In this document: one piece after another, positions 14,910-23,430 of the stretch
Position numbering within the stretch: position 1 is the first letter of the stretch
How the letters are laid out: each line of letters starts with the position of its first letter
NCBI GenBank assembly: GCA_964469905.1
Contig: CAYXZW010000036.1
Span: forward strand, 1 to 28,961
Direction of reading: 5' to 3'
DNA length: 28,961 nucleotides
Source of the DNA: MVRV01 sp964469905
GTDB lineage: Bacteria; Desulfobacterota; Syntrophia; Syntrophales; Smithellaceae
Position numbers and translations under genes: made by a program
Notes under the pieces: model-generated
Told to the model about the DNA's origin: nothing
Databases searched by the model: none
Seen by the model: the letters and a program-made list of their open reading frames with translations, nothing else

Positions 14910-16084
14910 ATCCGATGTCCTCAAATACTACGATAATAAACTTAGGACCACAGCATCCCAGCACTCACGGCGTTCTGAGAGTTATTCTGGAATTGGAAGG
15001 AGAGATTGTATTGCGGGCAATGCCGGATATAGGCTTTCTGCACCGCGGAATCGAAAAGCTATCCGAGCATCGAACTTACCATCAGATTATTGTTTTAACC
15101 GACAGACTCGATTATCTTGCGGCGATGAGCAACAATCTTGCTTTTGTTTTAACAGTGGAAAAGCTGCTCAATATTGCAATCCCCAAACGTGCTCAATATG
15201 TGCGGGTCGTTCTGGTCGAACTGCAGCGCATTGCCAGCCACCTTTTCTGGCTGGGAACACACGCGCATGACCTGGGCGCGATGACACCGTTATTTTACTG
15301 CCTGCGGGAAAGAGAGCCGATTCTGGATATTTTTGACGGCGTTGCCGGTTCCCGTCTAACGCCGTCTTTTATGCGCATCGGCGGGCTGGCTGCCGATATT
15401 GACAGTAGTTTCATTAACCACATTAATCAATTTACGTCTGGCTTTTCCGATTGTGTTGATCAATATGAAACTCTGCTTACCGAAAGCCCCATCTGGCAGG
15501 CTCGGACAAAAGGTATCGGCACAATGGCTAAGGAAGAATATATCAGTCTGGGCATCTCCGGCCCCCTTGCCCGGGCGGCCGGCATAAACTGGGATATCCG
15601 GAAATCCAATCCTTACTCTTCGTATGCCGATTTTGACTTTGCCGTACCGCAAGGTGAAAACGGTGATGTATTTGACCGCTATCTAGTGCGGATTAGAGAA
15701 ATGCGGGAAAGTGCGAAAATAATTGATCAGGCGATTGCGGGACTTCCCGAAGGAAAATTCGCATATTTCGATTCCCCGGCAGTATTTCCCTGTAAAGATA
15801 ATGTGCAAAAGAATATAGCGTCAATGATTCATCACTTCAACCTTGTGATGGACGGAATTAGGCCACCGGCCGGTGAAGTGTATCAGAGCATTGAATCGCC
15901 GCGTGGCGAGCTTGGTTTTTATATAGTGTCCGACGGCAGTCCACAACCGTTAAGACTAAAAGTACGACCGCCGTCTTTCGTCAATTTACAGGGACTCTCC
16001 CGGATGGTGGAAGGCAGGATGCTTTCAGACGCAGTGGGAATAATCGGTTCGATTGATATAGTTTTAGCTGAAGTAGATCGCTGA
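14906..16084 (+). CDS. nuoD: NADH-quinone oxidoreductase subunit D
   Basis: This 392-residue 49 kDa subunit forms the quinone-binding pocket with NuoB. GPQHPSTHGVLR near the N-terminus carries the quinone-site histidine loop, and the ending GSIDIVLAEVDR is the family C-terminus. It is related to the large subunit of NiFe hydrogenases but lacks the NiFe cysteines. The ATG overlaps the nuoC stop; GGAGGGA precedes it. Confidence 0.96.
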   Translation: MNPMSSNTTIINLGPQHPSTHGVLRVILELEGEIVLRAMPDIGFLHRGIEKLSEHRTYHQIIVLTDRLDYLAAMSNNLAFVLTVEKLLNIAIPKRAQYVRVVLVELQRIASHLFWLGTHAHDLGAMTPLFYCLREREPILDIFDGVAGSRLTPSFMRIGGLAADIDSSFINHINQFTSGFSDCVDQYETLLTESPIWQARTKGIGTMAKEEYISLGISGPLARAAGINWDIRKSNPYSSYADFDFAVPQGENGDVFDRYLVRIREMRESAKIIDQAIAGLPEGKFAYFDSPAVFPCKDNVQKNIASMIHHFNLVMDGIRPPAGEVYQSIESPRGELGFYIVSDGSPQPLRLKVRPPSFVNLQGLSRMVEGRMLSDAVGIIGSIDIVLAEVDR

Positions 16085-16107
16085 TAAAGAATGTATGGAT
16101 AAAGATT

Positions 16108-16620
16108 ATGAGAAAAAAGCTATTGGAATTATTTAGTGAAGAGCAATTAGTCCGGATCGATGAAGTAATAGAGCAATATAAATCGTCCAAGGGCAGTCTG
16201 CTTATCGTTCTGGAAAAGTCCCATGACATTTGCCGCTATATGCCCCTGCCGCTCGAAAGATATATAGCTCAAAGAATGAATGTAACACCCAGTCAGGTTC
16301 ACGGCGTTGTTACATTTTATTCTTATTTTTCAACTGTTCCCAAAGGTAAAAACATAGTGAAGGTATGCACGGGAACTGCCTGCTATGTAAAAGGCGCAAA
16401 CCAGATTTTGCAGAAGACACGCGAGCACCTCGGCATTAAAGACGATGAAATAACTGCGGATGGAGAATATTCCGTAGAGGAGGTGCGTTGCCTCGGGGCA
16501 TGTGGTCTTGCTCCCGTTGTTGTCATCGAAGATAGGGCTTTTGGCTTGGTTGACCCCGAAAAAACGGAAGATATCTTTAGCCAACATAAGGAGGAATTAA
16601 ATGACGATTCACGAACTTAA
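16108..16620 (+). CDS. nuoE: NADH-quinone oxidoreductase subunit E ([2Fe-2S], 24 kDa)
   Basis: This 170-residue thioredoxin-fold subunit has the N1a-type [2Fe-2S] cluster ligands C87, C92 (CTGTAC), C128 and C132 (CLGAC). It joins NuoF in the NADH-oxidising module. The last 20 bases overlap the start of the next gene. The same fold is used in HndA/HydC of bifurcating hydrogenases, and with the neighbours here that relation is worth noting. Confidence 0.95.
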   Translation: MRKKLLELFSEEQLVRIDEVIEQYKSSKGSLLIVLEKSHDICRYMPLPLERYIAQRMNVTPSQVHGVVTFYSYFSTVPKGKNIVKVCTGTACYVKGANQILQKTREHLGIKDDEITADGEYSVEEVRCLGACGLAPVVVIEDRAFGLVDPEKTEDIFSQHKEELNDDSRT

Positions 16621-16993
16621 CAAGATTAAAAAAGATTATGTGGATAAAATGACAAGCGAAGCCAAAAGTGGCGTTGTCTCTGTGGATATCCACATGGGCA
16701 CCTGCGGCATAGCAGCCGGCGCTCAGAAAATATTGGATGCCATTCAAAAAGAGACAAAAAAACTGGAAGCAAATAATATAAAAATCAGAAGTACGGGTTG
16801 CGCCGGTCTTTGCAGTATGGAACCCATGATGACTGTGTACGTTCCTGGACAATCTGCCGTTAAGTACGGCCCCCTCAACACAAAAAAAGCGTTGGAGATA
16901 TTTTACAGTCATATTTTAGGCGGTCAGGCTAAAGCGAATTACGCCATCAGCCAGGGCATAGAAAAACCACAGAAACGAATAACGGATAAATAA
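16601..16993 (+). CDS. HndB-like thioredoxin-fold [2Fe-2S] ferredoxin
   Basis: This 130-residue protein is not part of the standard 14-subunit complex I. HMGTCGIAAGA at 31-41 and TGCAGLCSMEP at 65-75, with a VYVPG strand and YGPL, match the HndB subunit of NADP-reducing and bifurcating [FeFe]-hydrogenases, a relative of the NuoE fold. Only three candidate ligands are visible (C35, C67, C71), which is usual for the family. AGGAGG precedes the ATG, which overlaps nuoE by 20 bases; nuoF follows after one base. It probably adds an electron-transfer cluster to the NADH module or its ferredoxin docking site. Confidence 0.85.
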   Translation: MTIHELNKIKKDYVDKMTSEAKSGVVSVDIHMGTCGIAAGAQKILDAIQKETKKLEANNIKIRSTGCAGLCSMEPMMTVYVPGQSAVKYGPLNTKKALEIFYSHILGGQAKANYAISQGIEKPQKRITDK

Positions 16994-16994
16994 A

Positions 16995-18782
16995 TTGATT
17001 TCCAATATTACCAAAATAGCCTACTGCGTAAACAAGCAATGCCCTTACCGTCGCGACATTGACGTTCGGACAATGCTGATGAAGGCACTTTATCAGTTGT
17101 CGCTGGCCGATAAAGTCGATCTGGTGGAAACGGAGTGCCTTATTTCGTGCCAGGAAGGGCCTTCTATAATGTTGCTGCCTTCGGGGCGTGTTGCGCAGGT
17201 TGATCCAGCACACAATTTTACCACATGGCTTATCGCCAATATTGCGGCGCTTTATCACTCTCCCCATCGTCCTTCCATATCATTGCGCGGCGATGCCGAA
17301 ATTCCACCGATCGACCAAATGGATTTCTTCAGCAAGCAGGAGCTTGTTGTCATGCGTAACCGCGGTCATATCGATGCAGAAAATCTCGATGAATATATAG
17401 CTCATGACGGATATATTGCCCTCCATAAGGTTTTAGCGGCCATGCAGCCGGAGGAAGTTATTAAAGAAATCAAGGCGTCCGGCTTAAGAGGGCGCGGCGG
17501 TGCGGGATTTCCCACGGGATTAAAATGGGAAGAGACAAGAAGATATAATGCCACCCCCAAATATGTTATTTGCAACGGCGACGAAGGCGATCCGGGTGCT
17601 TTTATGGACAGAAGCCTGATGGAATCAGATCCTCATTCTGTTCTGGAAGGAATGATTATTTGCGGTTACGCCACAGGCGCGCAACATGGATATATCTACG
17701 TCCGCGCCGAATACCCACTTGCCGTCCAAATGCTGCAGACAGCAATTGATAAAGCCAAAGAAAATAATCTGCTGGGCAAAAATATTTTAAAGTCCGGTTT
17801 TAATTTCAATATTTCTATTTATCCCGGTGCGGGTGCTTTTGTCTGCGGTGAATCGACAGCACTAATGTACTCGATTGAAGGAAAACGCGGTATGCCCCGA
17901 ATCAAACCGCCTCGTTCAACGGAATCTGGTCTCTGGGGGAAACCTACCTGTCTTAATAACGTCGAAACTTTTGCTAATGTAACAAGAATAATCCGGCAGG
18001 GGGCTGAGTGGTTCAAATCCCTCGGCACACCGGAAAGCCCGGGCACAAAAGTATTTTCCTTGACCGGAGCTGTACGTAATGTCGGCCTGGTGGAAGTTCC
18101 CATGGGGATTACCCTGCGCGGTCTCATTTTTGAAATCGGCGGCGGCATTAAAGGTAACGGCATTTTCAAGGCGGTGCAGTTGGGCGGACCGTCCGGTGGC
18201 TGTCTGACCGAAGAGCATCTGGATATTCCCGTCACCTTTGATTCATTGCAAACTGCCGGTGCGATGATGGGGTCAGGCGGTGTCGTCGTAATGGACGATA
18301 CTAACTGCATGGTTGACGTCGCACGTTTTTTTACTCAGTTCAGCGTTGATGAATCATGCGGCAAATGTGTACCCTGCCGCGTAGGTCTCAGCGTTGTCCT
18401 CAGCATACTGGAAAAGATCATCATCGGAAATGGCGTTCCGGAAGATTTACACGAACTGGAATCATTGGCACATCATATAGCCAATACGTCTCATTGCGGA
18501 CTGGGACAATCGGCGGCCAATCCGGTGCTCAGCACTCTGCGCTACTTCCGCCACGAATATGAAACACACATTTACGATAAACGCTGTCCGGCGTTAGTCT
18601 GCACTGATTTGATTTCTTTTGAGATAGATGAGCCCACCTGCCGCCGTTGCGGGCTTTGCGCCAAAGTATGCCCGGTAGGTGCTGTTTCCTGGAAGAAGAA
18701 GGAAGTACCGATGATTGATAAGACAAAATGCACACACTGTAAATCGTGCATCAGGGCTTGCAAATTCAAGTCAATTTTTTAA
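16995..18782 (+). CDS. nuoF: NuoF / HndC-HydB-type NADH-binding flavoprotein with extra ferredoxin domains
   Basis: This 595-residue subunit is about 150 longer than E. coli NuoF. Residues 1-85 form an extra thioredoxin-like [2Fe-2S]-type domain with C11, C16, C48 and C52. The FMN/NADH core follows (GRGGAGFP at 166-173, NGDEGDPGAFMDR at 194-206), with N3 cluster ligands C455, C458, C461 and C501. Residues 545-595 are a 2x[4Fe-4S] ferredoxin (C549/552/555/559 and C579/582/585/589). This layout and the GDEGDPGAF spelling belong to HydB/HndC of bifurcating hydrogenases rather than respiratory NuoF (usually ADESEPG). The start is TTG one base after the previous stop; no other start would keep the Cys domain. 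Confidence 0.92.
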   Translation: MISNITKIAYCVNKQCPYRRDIDVRTMLMKALYQLSLADKVDLVETECLISCQEGPSIMLLPSGRVAQVDPAHNFTTWLIANIAALYHSPHRPSISLRGDAEIPPIDQMDFFSKQELVVMRNRGHIDAENLDEYIAHDGYIALHKVLAAMQPEEVIKEIKASGLRGRGGAGFPTGLKWEETRRYNATPKYVICNGDEGDPGAFMDRSLMESDPHSVLEGMIICGYATGAQHGYIYVRAEYPLAVQMLQTAIDKAKENNLLGKNILKSGFNFNISIYPGAGAFVCGESTALMYSIEGKRGMPRIKPPRSTESGLWGKPTCLNNVETFANVTRIIRQGAEWFKSLGTPESPGTKVFSLTGAVRNVGLVEVPMGITLRGLIFEIGGGIKGNGIFKAVQLGGPSGGCLTEEHLDIPVTFDSLQTAGAMMGSGGVVVMDDTNCMVDVARFFTQFSVDESCGKCVPCRVGLSVVLSILEKIIIGNGVPEDLHELESLAHHIANTSHCGLGQSAANPVLSTLRYFRHEYETHIYDKRCPALVCTDLISFEIDEPTCRRCGLCAKVCPVGAVSWKKKEVPMIDKTKCTHCKSCIRACKFKSIF

Positions 18783-18809
18783 CACTTAAGTGCCGGTTTT
18801 AATAACATT

Positions 18810-21227
18810 ATGATAACACTGAAGATTAACAACAAAGATGTTTCGGTAGAAAAAGGAAGTTCCATTCTTGACGCTGCCCGGAAAGCAGGGGTTTTTATTC
18901 CAACCCTCTGTCACGATCAAAGACTTACTCCTTACGGCGCCTGCCGTTTGTGTATTGTCGCGGAAAGAAAAAAGCCGGCCAGACTGATCCCTTCCTGTTT
19001 CACGCCGGCCCGCGACGGGATGGATATTGTCACGGATAATTCAGAAATTATAAAAAGCATAAAGAAACAACTTCAGCTTATACTCATCAATCATCCGCTG
19101 GATTGCCCCGTCTGTGATAAGGCAGGAGAATGCGCTCTCCAGAATCTTACTATCCGTTATGGAATCACCGAAGCGCCTTATAAACTTGATTTGCGAAATA
19201 AACCGGTAGACAGAATGTCTTCTCTGATTGAAAGAGATATGAATCGTTGCATCCTCTGCGGCAGATGCGTTCGCATCTGCGGTGAGTTGCAGGGTCGGCA
19301 TGAAATTGATTTCATCAACCGGGGAATCAAAACCTATATCGGCACTGACGGCATGAGGCCACTTAATTGCGATTTCTGCGGACAATGTATTTCGACTTGT
19401 CCCGTTGGAGCTTTAACCGACAATATTTTTAAAAATACAACTCGATCCTGGAAGCTGCAAAAAAGGAACACCGTTTGCAGCCATTGCGGGATGGGTTGTG
19501 AAATTTTATTGAATACGGAAAAAGGAAAAATCAGAAGAGTAACAGCTGCTTTAACCAATAGCGGTAAACTGCAAAATCTCTGCGCCCGGGGTCGTTTCGG
19601 CTGGAGGGCTTACGAACCGGAAAATCGCCCGGTGAAACCATGGATTAGGATAAACGGCGTGGAAAAACAGGTCGACTGGCCGGAGGCCTTTACTGCCGCC
19701 GCAAAACATCTGTACATGATTCGACGGCAATACGGCGGTGAGGCTATTGCTGCTATTTCCGGGGACACTCTCACGAACGAAGAAGCTGCGTCTTATTCGG
19801 ATTTCTTTCTGAATACTCTGGGCAGCAGCACACTAGCTTCTACAAACGCATCCGGTTATCGCAATGTTTTGGAAACGCTTGTCCATAACCAGGGACTGTC
19901 CCGTAAAATCGGCTCACTGGAAGACATCGAAAACAGCGATGTCTTGCTCATTGTCGGAGGCGGTGCGGCGGAATTGCATCCGGTACTGAAAACTACAATC
20001 AACACTTTCCTGAAAAAGGAAGGCAGGGAATTAGTCGTTTTTTCATCATGGCCGGATTTTTGTTTGGAGCGCGCCACTCTTCCCGTACTTATTAATCCTG
20101 AACATTACGACAAGCTTCTGTTAGATTTTTTAGAAGCGATGGAAGGTCATAAATCTAATTCGTCATCAGACATTACTCATTTCGGCCTTTCCACAACAAC
20201 ACTGGCCAAGTTCATCTCCTTGATTCGAGGCAAAAAGGAAATAACGTTGCTGACTGCACCGGACATGTTACGCAGCAGCGATATTCCGGGAAGACTGGTA
20301 AATGTTCTGCATGAAAGATTGAAGGCGGTTATTCCACTTGGTGCCGCCTGCAACAGTAGAGGCGCGGTTCTGAATTCCGGCTTTGCTTCTTCTGTTTTTT
20401 CAAAGGCAGCAACTGAGCCTTTACCTTTACCTTTACCTTTACCTTTACCTTCTCCTTTCCGTTCCGGAGAAGACATTTTCCGCAAGATTGAAGAGGGAAC
20501 TATACGGGCATTATATGTGCTGGGTGAAGATCCTCTGGAAAGCATGGCGAATCCCGAAAGAATTAAAACAATACTAGGCATGCTGGATCTGATTATCTAC
20601 CAGAGCCCTTACCGGACAAGCATATCATCCTTTGCTCATATTCATCTGCCATCAGCGACACTTCCGGAAAAATCCGGTTCGATTGTCGATCTCTGGGGTG
20701 TGGAGCATTTTCTTAATCCGATAATAGATATTTCGTCAGGCACGTTGACGGATCTTGATATTCTGACAATGTTGCAAGATGCCCTGACAAAATGCAATGC
20801 CGACGATACCGAAAATATATTTACGCCCGGCAGCAAACTAAACGCTTCTTCGCGGGATGCATCTCTAAAACCGGTTGACATGACACACTTCGACAACACT
20901 CTTTTTCCGTTTATCATGATAGCCGTGCCTTCCGTTTATGGTGATGGAATTATCTCCCGCCAAAGCCCTGAACTGACAAAAATTAAAAATGGCCTGAAAA
21001 TAATCATGAATAACGATGATCTGGAAAAGCTTGATTTGGCGGAAAACGATCCGATTACTATTATGTCGCCGTTTGGCAAAACATCAGGCAATGTGGAAAC
21101 ATCATTGAATCTCCGGCGCGGTAATTTGCTGATCATGAATGTAACAGGAAATCTTGAAGCATTATCTTTGTTTGATGGCAGGCACACGGCCACACCGGCA
21201 AATATCTTGAAGATGGAGGCAATATAA
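18810..21227 (+). CDS. nuoG: NuoG, Fe-S and molybdopterin-fold subunit with 2x[4Fe-4S] ferredoxin
   Basis: This 805-residue subunit carries the wire from FMN towards NuoI. Ligands for a [2Fe-2S] cluster (C34, C45, C48, C63) are followed by an H-C3 site (H95, C99, C102, C108) and two complete four-Cys sets (C147/150/153/157 and C187/190/193/197). A CxxCxxxC plus C258 site opens the molybdopterin-fold domain. E. coli NuoG lacks the second four-Cys motif (it has FSGN at that place), so this protein should hold one more [4Fe-4S] cluster, like HydA or NAD-dependent formate dehydrogenase. The C-terminal domain is degenerate and unlikely to bind molybdenum cofactor. A (Leu-Pro) linker sits at about residues 536-547. 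ATG 18810 has no clear ribosome binding site. Confidence 0.93.
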   Translation: MITLKINNKDVSVEKGSSILDAARKAGVFIPTLCHDQRLTPYGACRLCIVAERKKPARLIPSCFTPARDGMDIVTDNSEIIKSIKKQLQLILINHPLDCPVCDKAGECALQNLTIRYGITEAPYKLDLRNKPVDRMSSLIERDMNRCILCGRCVRICGELQGRHEIDFINRGIKTYIGTDGMRPLNCDFCGQCISTCPVGALTDNIFKNTTRSWKLQKRNTVCSHCGMGCEILLNTEKGKIRRVTAALTNSGKLQNLCARGRFGWRAYEPENRPVKPWIRINGVEKQVDWPEAFTAAAKHLYMIRRQYGGEAIAAISGDTLTNEEAASYSDFFLNTLGSSTLASTNASGYRNVLETLVHNQGLSRKIGSLEDIENSDVLLIVGGGAAELHPVLKTTINTFLKKEGRELVVFSSWPDFCLERATLPVLINPEHYDKLLLDFLEAMEGHKSNSSSDITHFGLSTTTLAKFISLIRGKKEITLLTAPDMLRSSDIPGRLVNVLHERLKAVIPLGAACNSRGAVLNSGFASSVFSKAATEPLPLPLPLPLPSPFRSGEDIFRKIEEGTIRALYVLGEDPLESMANPERIKTILGMLDLIIYQSPYRTSISSFAHIHLPSATLPEKSGSIVDLWGVEHFLNPIIDISSGTLTDLDILTMLQDALTKCNADDTENIFTPGSKLNASSRDASLKPVDMTHFDNTLFPFIMIAVPSVYGDGIISRQSPELTKIKNGLKIIMNNDDLEKLDLAENDPITIMSPFGKTSGNVETSLNLRRGNLLIMNVTGNLEALSLFDGRHTATPANILKMEAI
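20418..20450 (+). repeat. hexanucleotide tandem repeat (CCTTTA)5 inside nuoG
   Basis: Five perfect CCTTTA units (20418-20447) followed by a partial unit encode a Pro-Leu run in NuoG. Six-base units keep the frame whatever the copy number, so only linker length would vary. Confidence 0.9.
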
Positions 21228-21231
21228 ACAA

Positions 21232-22176
21232 GTGGAATTAGCCGTCCTTAAAATAATTATCATCTTTGCGGTAATACTTACAGCTATTGCCTATGCAACT
21301 CTTTTAGAAAGGCGTTTCCTAGGTTTTTTTCAGATCCGCCTGGGCCCAAACCGTGTCGGTCCATTCGGGCTGTTTCAGCCGATAGCCGATGGAATAAAAT
21401 TGCTTTTCAAGGAAGATATCACCGTCGGTCATGCACACAAATTATATTTTATCGCCGCTCCGATAATATCCGTCGGCGCCGTGCTGACCTGTTTTGCCGT
21501 TATTCCATTTGCCGGCAGTGTCTATGTCGCCGACATTTCCGTCGCCGTCCTTTATCTCATGGCCTTCTCTTCCATGGGCGTTTACGGTATCTTGCTGGCC
21601 GGCTGGTCTTCCAACAACAAATACTCTGCACTCGGTGGCTATCGGGCGGCGGCGCAAATGGTCAGCTATGAAGTCCCTCTGGCTTTATCTCTGGCGGGAG
21701 TTCTGATTCTTGGCGGAACAATGAGCCTCGTTGATATTGTCAATAACCAGAAAGGATTATGGTACATAGTCAAACAACCACTGGGCTTCATCATTTTTGT
21801 AGTCTGCACCTTTGCCGAAACAAACCGTACCCCCTTTGATTTTTATGAATGCGAAAACGAACTTGTTGCCGGTTATCAGACTGAATATTCTTCGATGAAA
21901 TTCGGCTTATTCTATCTGGCGGAATATGCCCACATCCTGCTTGCTTCCTGCCTGATTACCATTTTTTATCTGGGAGGCTGGCATGGCCCTATTCTACCGG
22001 CAATCATCTGGTTTGCCATTAAAGTGTTTTTGGTACTTTTCGTCTTTATCTGGGTCCGGGCGACATTTCCCAGGATACGTTATGACCAGCTGATGACACT
22101 TGCCTGGAAAGTTCTATTGCCACTGGCTTTTGTTAATTTATTGCTTACGGCTGTTTTTGCCGTAGCGTTGTCGTAA
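21232..22176 (+). CDS. nuoH: NADH-quinone oxidoreductase subunit H
   Basis: This 314-residue membrane subunit with eight helices connects the quinone cavity to the proton-pumping arm. The signatures RFLGFFQIRLGPNRVGP, the AETNRTPFD loop, ENELVAGYQTEYSSMKF and FLAEY-like segments are all present. The start is GTG, with GGAGG 12 bases upstream in the end of nuoG. Confidence 0.96.
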   Translation: MELAVLKIIIIFAVILTAIAYATLLERRFLGFFQIRLGPNRVGPFGLFQPIADGIKLLFKEDITVGHAHKLYFIAAPIISVGAVLTCFAVIPFAGSVYVADISVAVLYLMAFSSMGVYGILLAGWSSNNKYSALGGYRAAAQMVSYEVPLALSLAGVLILGGTMSLVDIVNNQKGLWYIVKQPLGFIIFVVCTFAETNRTPFDFYECENELVAGYQTEYSSMKFGLFYLAEYAHILLASCLITIFYLGGWHGPILPAIIWFAIKVFLVLFVFIWVRATFPRIRYDQLMTLAWKVLLPLAFVNLLLTAVFAVALS

Positions 22177-22187
22177 AGAGGAAGATA

Positions 22188-22628
22188 ATGTCGAAAATTA
22201 TAGCGCTGCTCAATGGATTAAAGCTTACTTTACGGCAGTTTTTTACCAAGCCGATTACAATGAGTTACCCGGAGGAAAAATGGGATTTCCCCGCGAGATT
22301 CAGGGGGCAGCCTGTTCTGAATAAAGATAAAAATGGGCAACCTCTTTGCGTAGCATGCGGATTATGTGAAAAAATATGTCCCTGCTCCTGTATAGAAGTA
22401 TCCCCCACCACTGGTGCCGATGGTATTCGAACGATGGAGCATTTCGAGATTAATCTTCTGCGTTGCAGTTTCTGCGGTCTCTGCGTGGAAGCCTGCCCTG
22501 TTGATGCCATTCGCATGGGCAAGGCATATGAACTGGCCTGTAGCAATAAACAGGCTCTGATTTTACAGAAAAATAGTTTGTTGAATAATTATCAGAATAA
22601 CGGAGATTCGTCATGCTCGAACAAATAA
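22188..22628 (+). CDS. nuoI: NADH-quinone oxidoreductase subunit I (2x[4Fe-4S])
   Basis: This 146-residue ferredoxin-like subunit passes electrons through N6a and N6b to NuoB. Ligands are C54/57/60 with C103 and C93/96/99 with C64. A short amphipathic N-terminus anchors it. GAGGAAG precedes the ATG. The end overlaps nuoJ by 16 bases. Confidence 0.95.
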   Translation: MSKIIALLNGLKLTLRQFFTKPITMSYPEEKWDFPARFRGQPVLNKDKNGQPLCVACGLCEKICPCSCIEVSPTTGADGIRTMEHFEINLLRCSFCGLCVEACPVDAIRMGKAYELACSNKQALILQKNSLLNNYQNNGDSSCSNK

Positions 22629-23122
22629 TTTTCTGGATTACCGGTTGCGTCCTGATCATCGCGGCCGTAGGTGTCATTGCGATGAAAAATCCGATCAACA
22701 GTGTCATCTGCCTTCTGGTTGCAATGTTTGCCCTGGCCTCTTTTTATGTTTTACTGGGTGCCTATATCGTCGCTCTCTTTCAAATAATTGTTTATATTGG
22801 AGCAATTCTCGTTCTGTTTCTTTTTGTCGTTATGCTGCTGAACATAAAAGATATCCACCAAGCACTGGCCTACGATTACCGCACATTAATCCTGAGCACG
22901 CTGGCGATTATCGTCATTGTAGCTACTGTCTGCCTGTTCTGGCTCGCCCTGCAGGCACACTCAACCGAAACAGGTATCCCCGCGCTGCAATCATCAACAA
23001 CGTTGAAAGCACTGGCGCTGGATATTTTCAGCAAGCATTTACTGGCACTGGAGCTTACTTCGGTGCTTCTATTGGCAGGAGCAGTAGGTGCGCTTCTTAT
23101 CAGTCGAAAGTTAAGGGGGTAA
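22613..23122 (+). CDS. nuoJ: NADH-quinone oxidoreductase subunit J
   Basis: This 169-residue membrane subunit has five predicted helices. The motif QIIVYIGAILVLFLFVVMLL is the conserved third helix, whose rotation is linked to pumping. GGAGA precedes the ATG within the end of nuoI. Confidence 0.94.
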   Translation: MLEQIIFWITGCVLIIAAVGVIAMKNPINSVICLLVAMFALASFYVLLGAYIVALFQIIVYIGAILVLFLFVVMLLNIKDIHQALAYDYRTLILSTLAIIVIVATVCLFWLALQAHSTETGIPALQSSTTLKALALDIFSKHLLALELTSVLLLAGAVGALLISRKLRG

Positions 23123-23129
23123 TTCTTTG

Positions 23130-23429
23130 ATGGGACTTTATCATTTTCTGGGTATTGCACTGATTATTTTCGCGATTGGCGCCATCGGTTTTTTTGTCAG
23201 GAATAATATTATTGTTCTGTTGATGTCTGTAGAGCTGATGCTTAACGCTGTTAATCTTGTTTTCGTTACATTCTCACGTTTTCTCTACGGAACGGAAGGC
23301 CAGATTTATGTTTTTTTCATTATGGCAATTGCGGCCGCCGAAGTTGCTGTGGGACTGGCCATTGTTGTTTCCTTATTTAGGCTTTTCGGATCATTGGATA
23401 TCAGCAAAATGAATTTATTAAAGAGATGA
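23130..23429 (+). CDS. nuoK: NADH-quinone oxidoreductase subunit K
   Basis: This 99-residue subunit has three helices with the two intramembrane glutamates that take part in proton transfer, in SVELMLNAV and AAAEVAVGLAI. ATG 23130 is favoured, with AAGGGGGT about nine bases upstream; a TTG three bases earlier is in frame. Confidence 0.95.
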   Translation: MGLYHFLGIALIIFAIGAIGFFVRNNIIVLLMSVELMLNAVNLVFVTFSRFLYGTEGQIYVFFIMAIAAAEVAVGLAIVVSLFRLFGSLDISKMNLLKR

Positions 23430-23430
23430 T

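Noticed and set aside
20177..20581. Long minus-strand frame with a Gly-Lys repeat opposite nuoG
   Set aside because: It is the antisense reading of the CCTTTA repeat and of nuoG codons; no start signal or family match.
18810..21227. NuoG as an active molybdenum oxidoreductase or as a [FeFe]-hydrogenase catalytic subunit
   Set aside because: The C-terminal domain is a degenerate molybdopterin fold as in other complex I proteins, and no H-cluster cysteine motifs are present.
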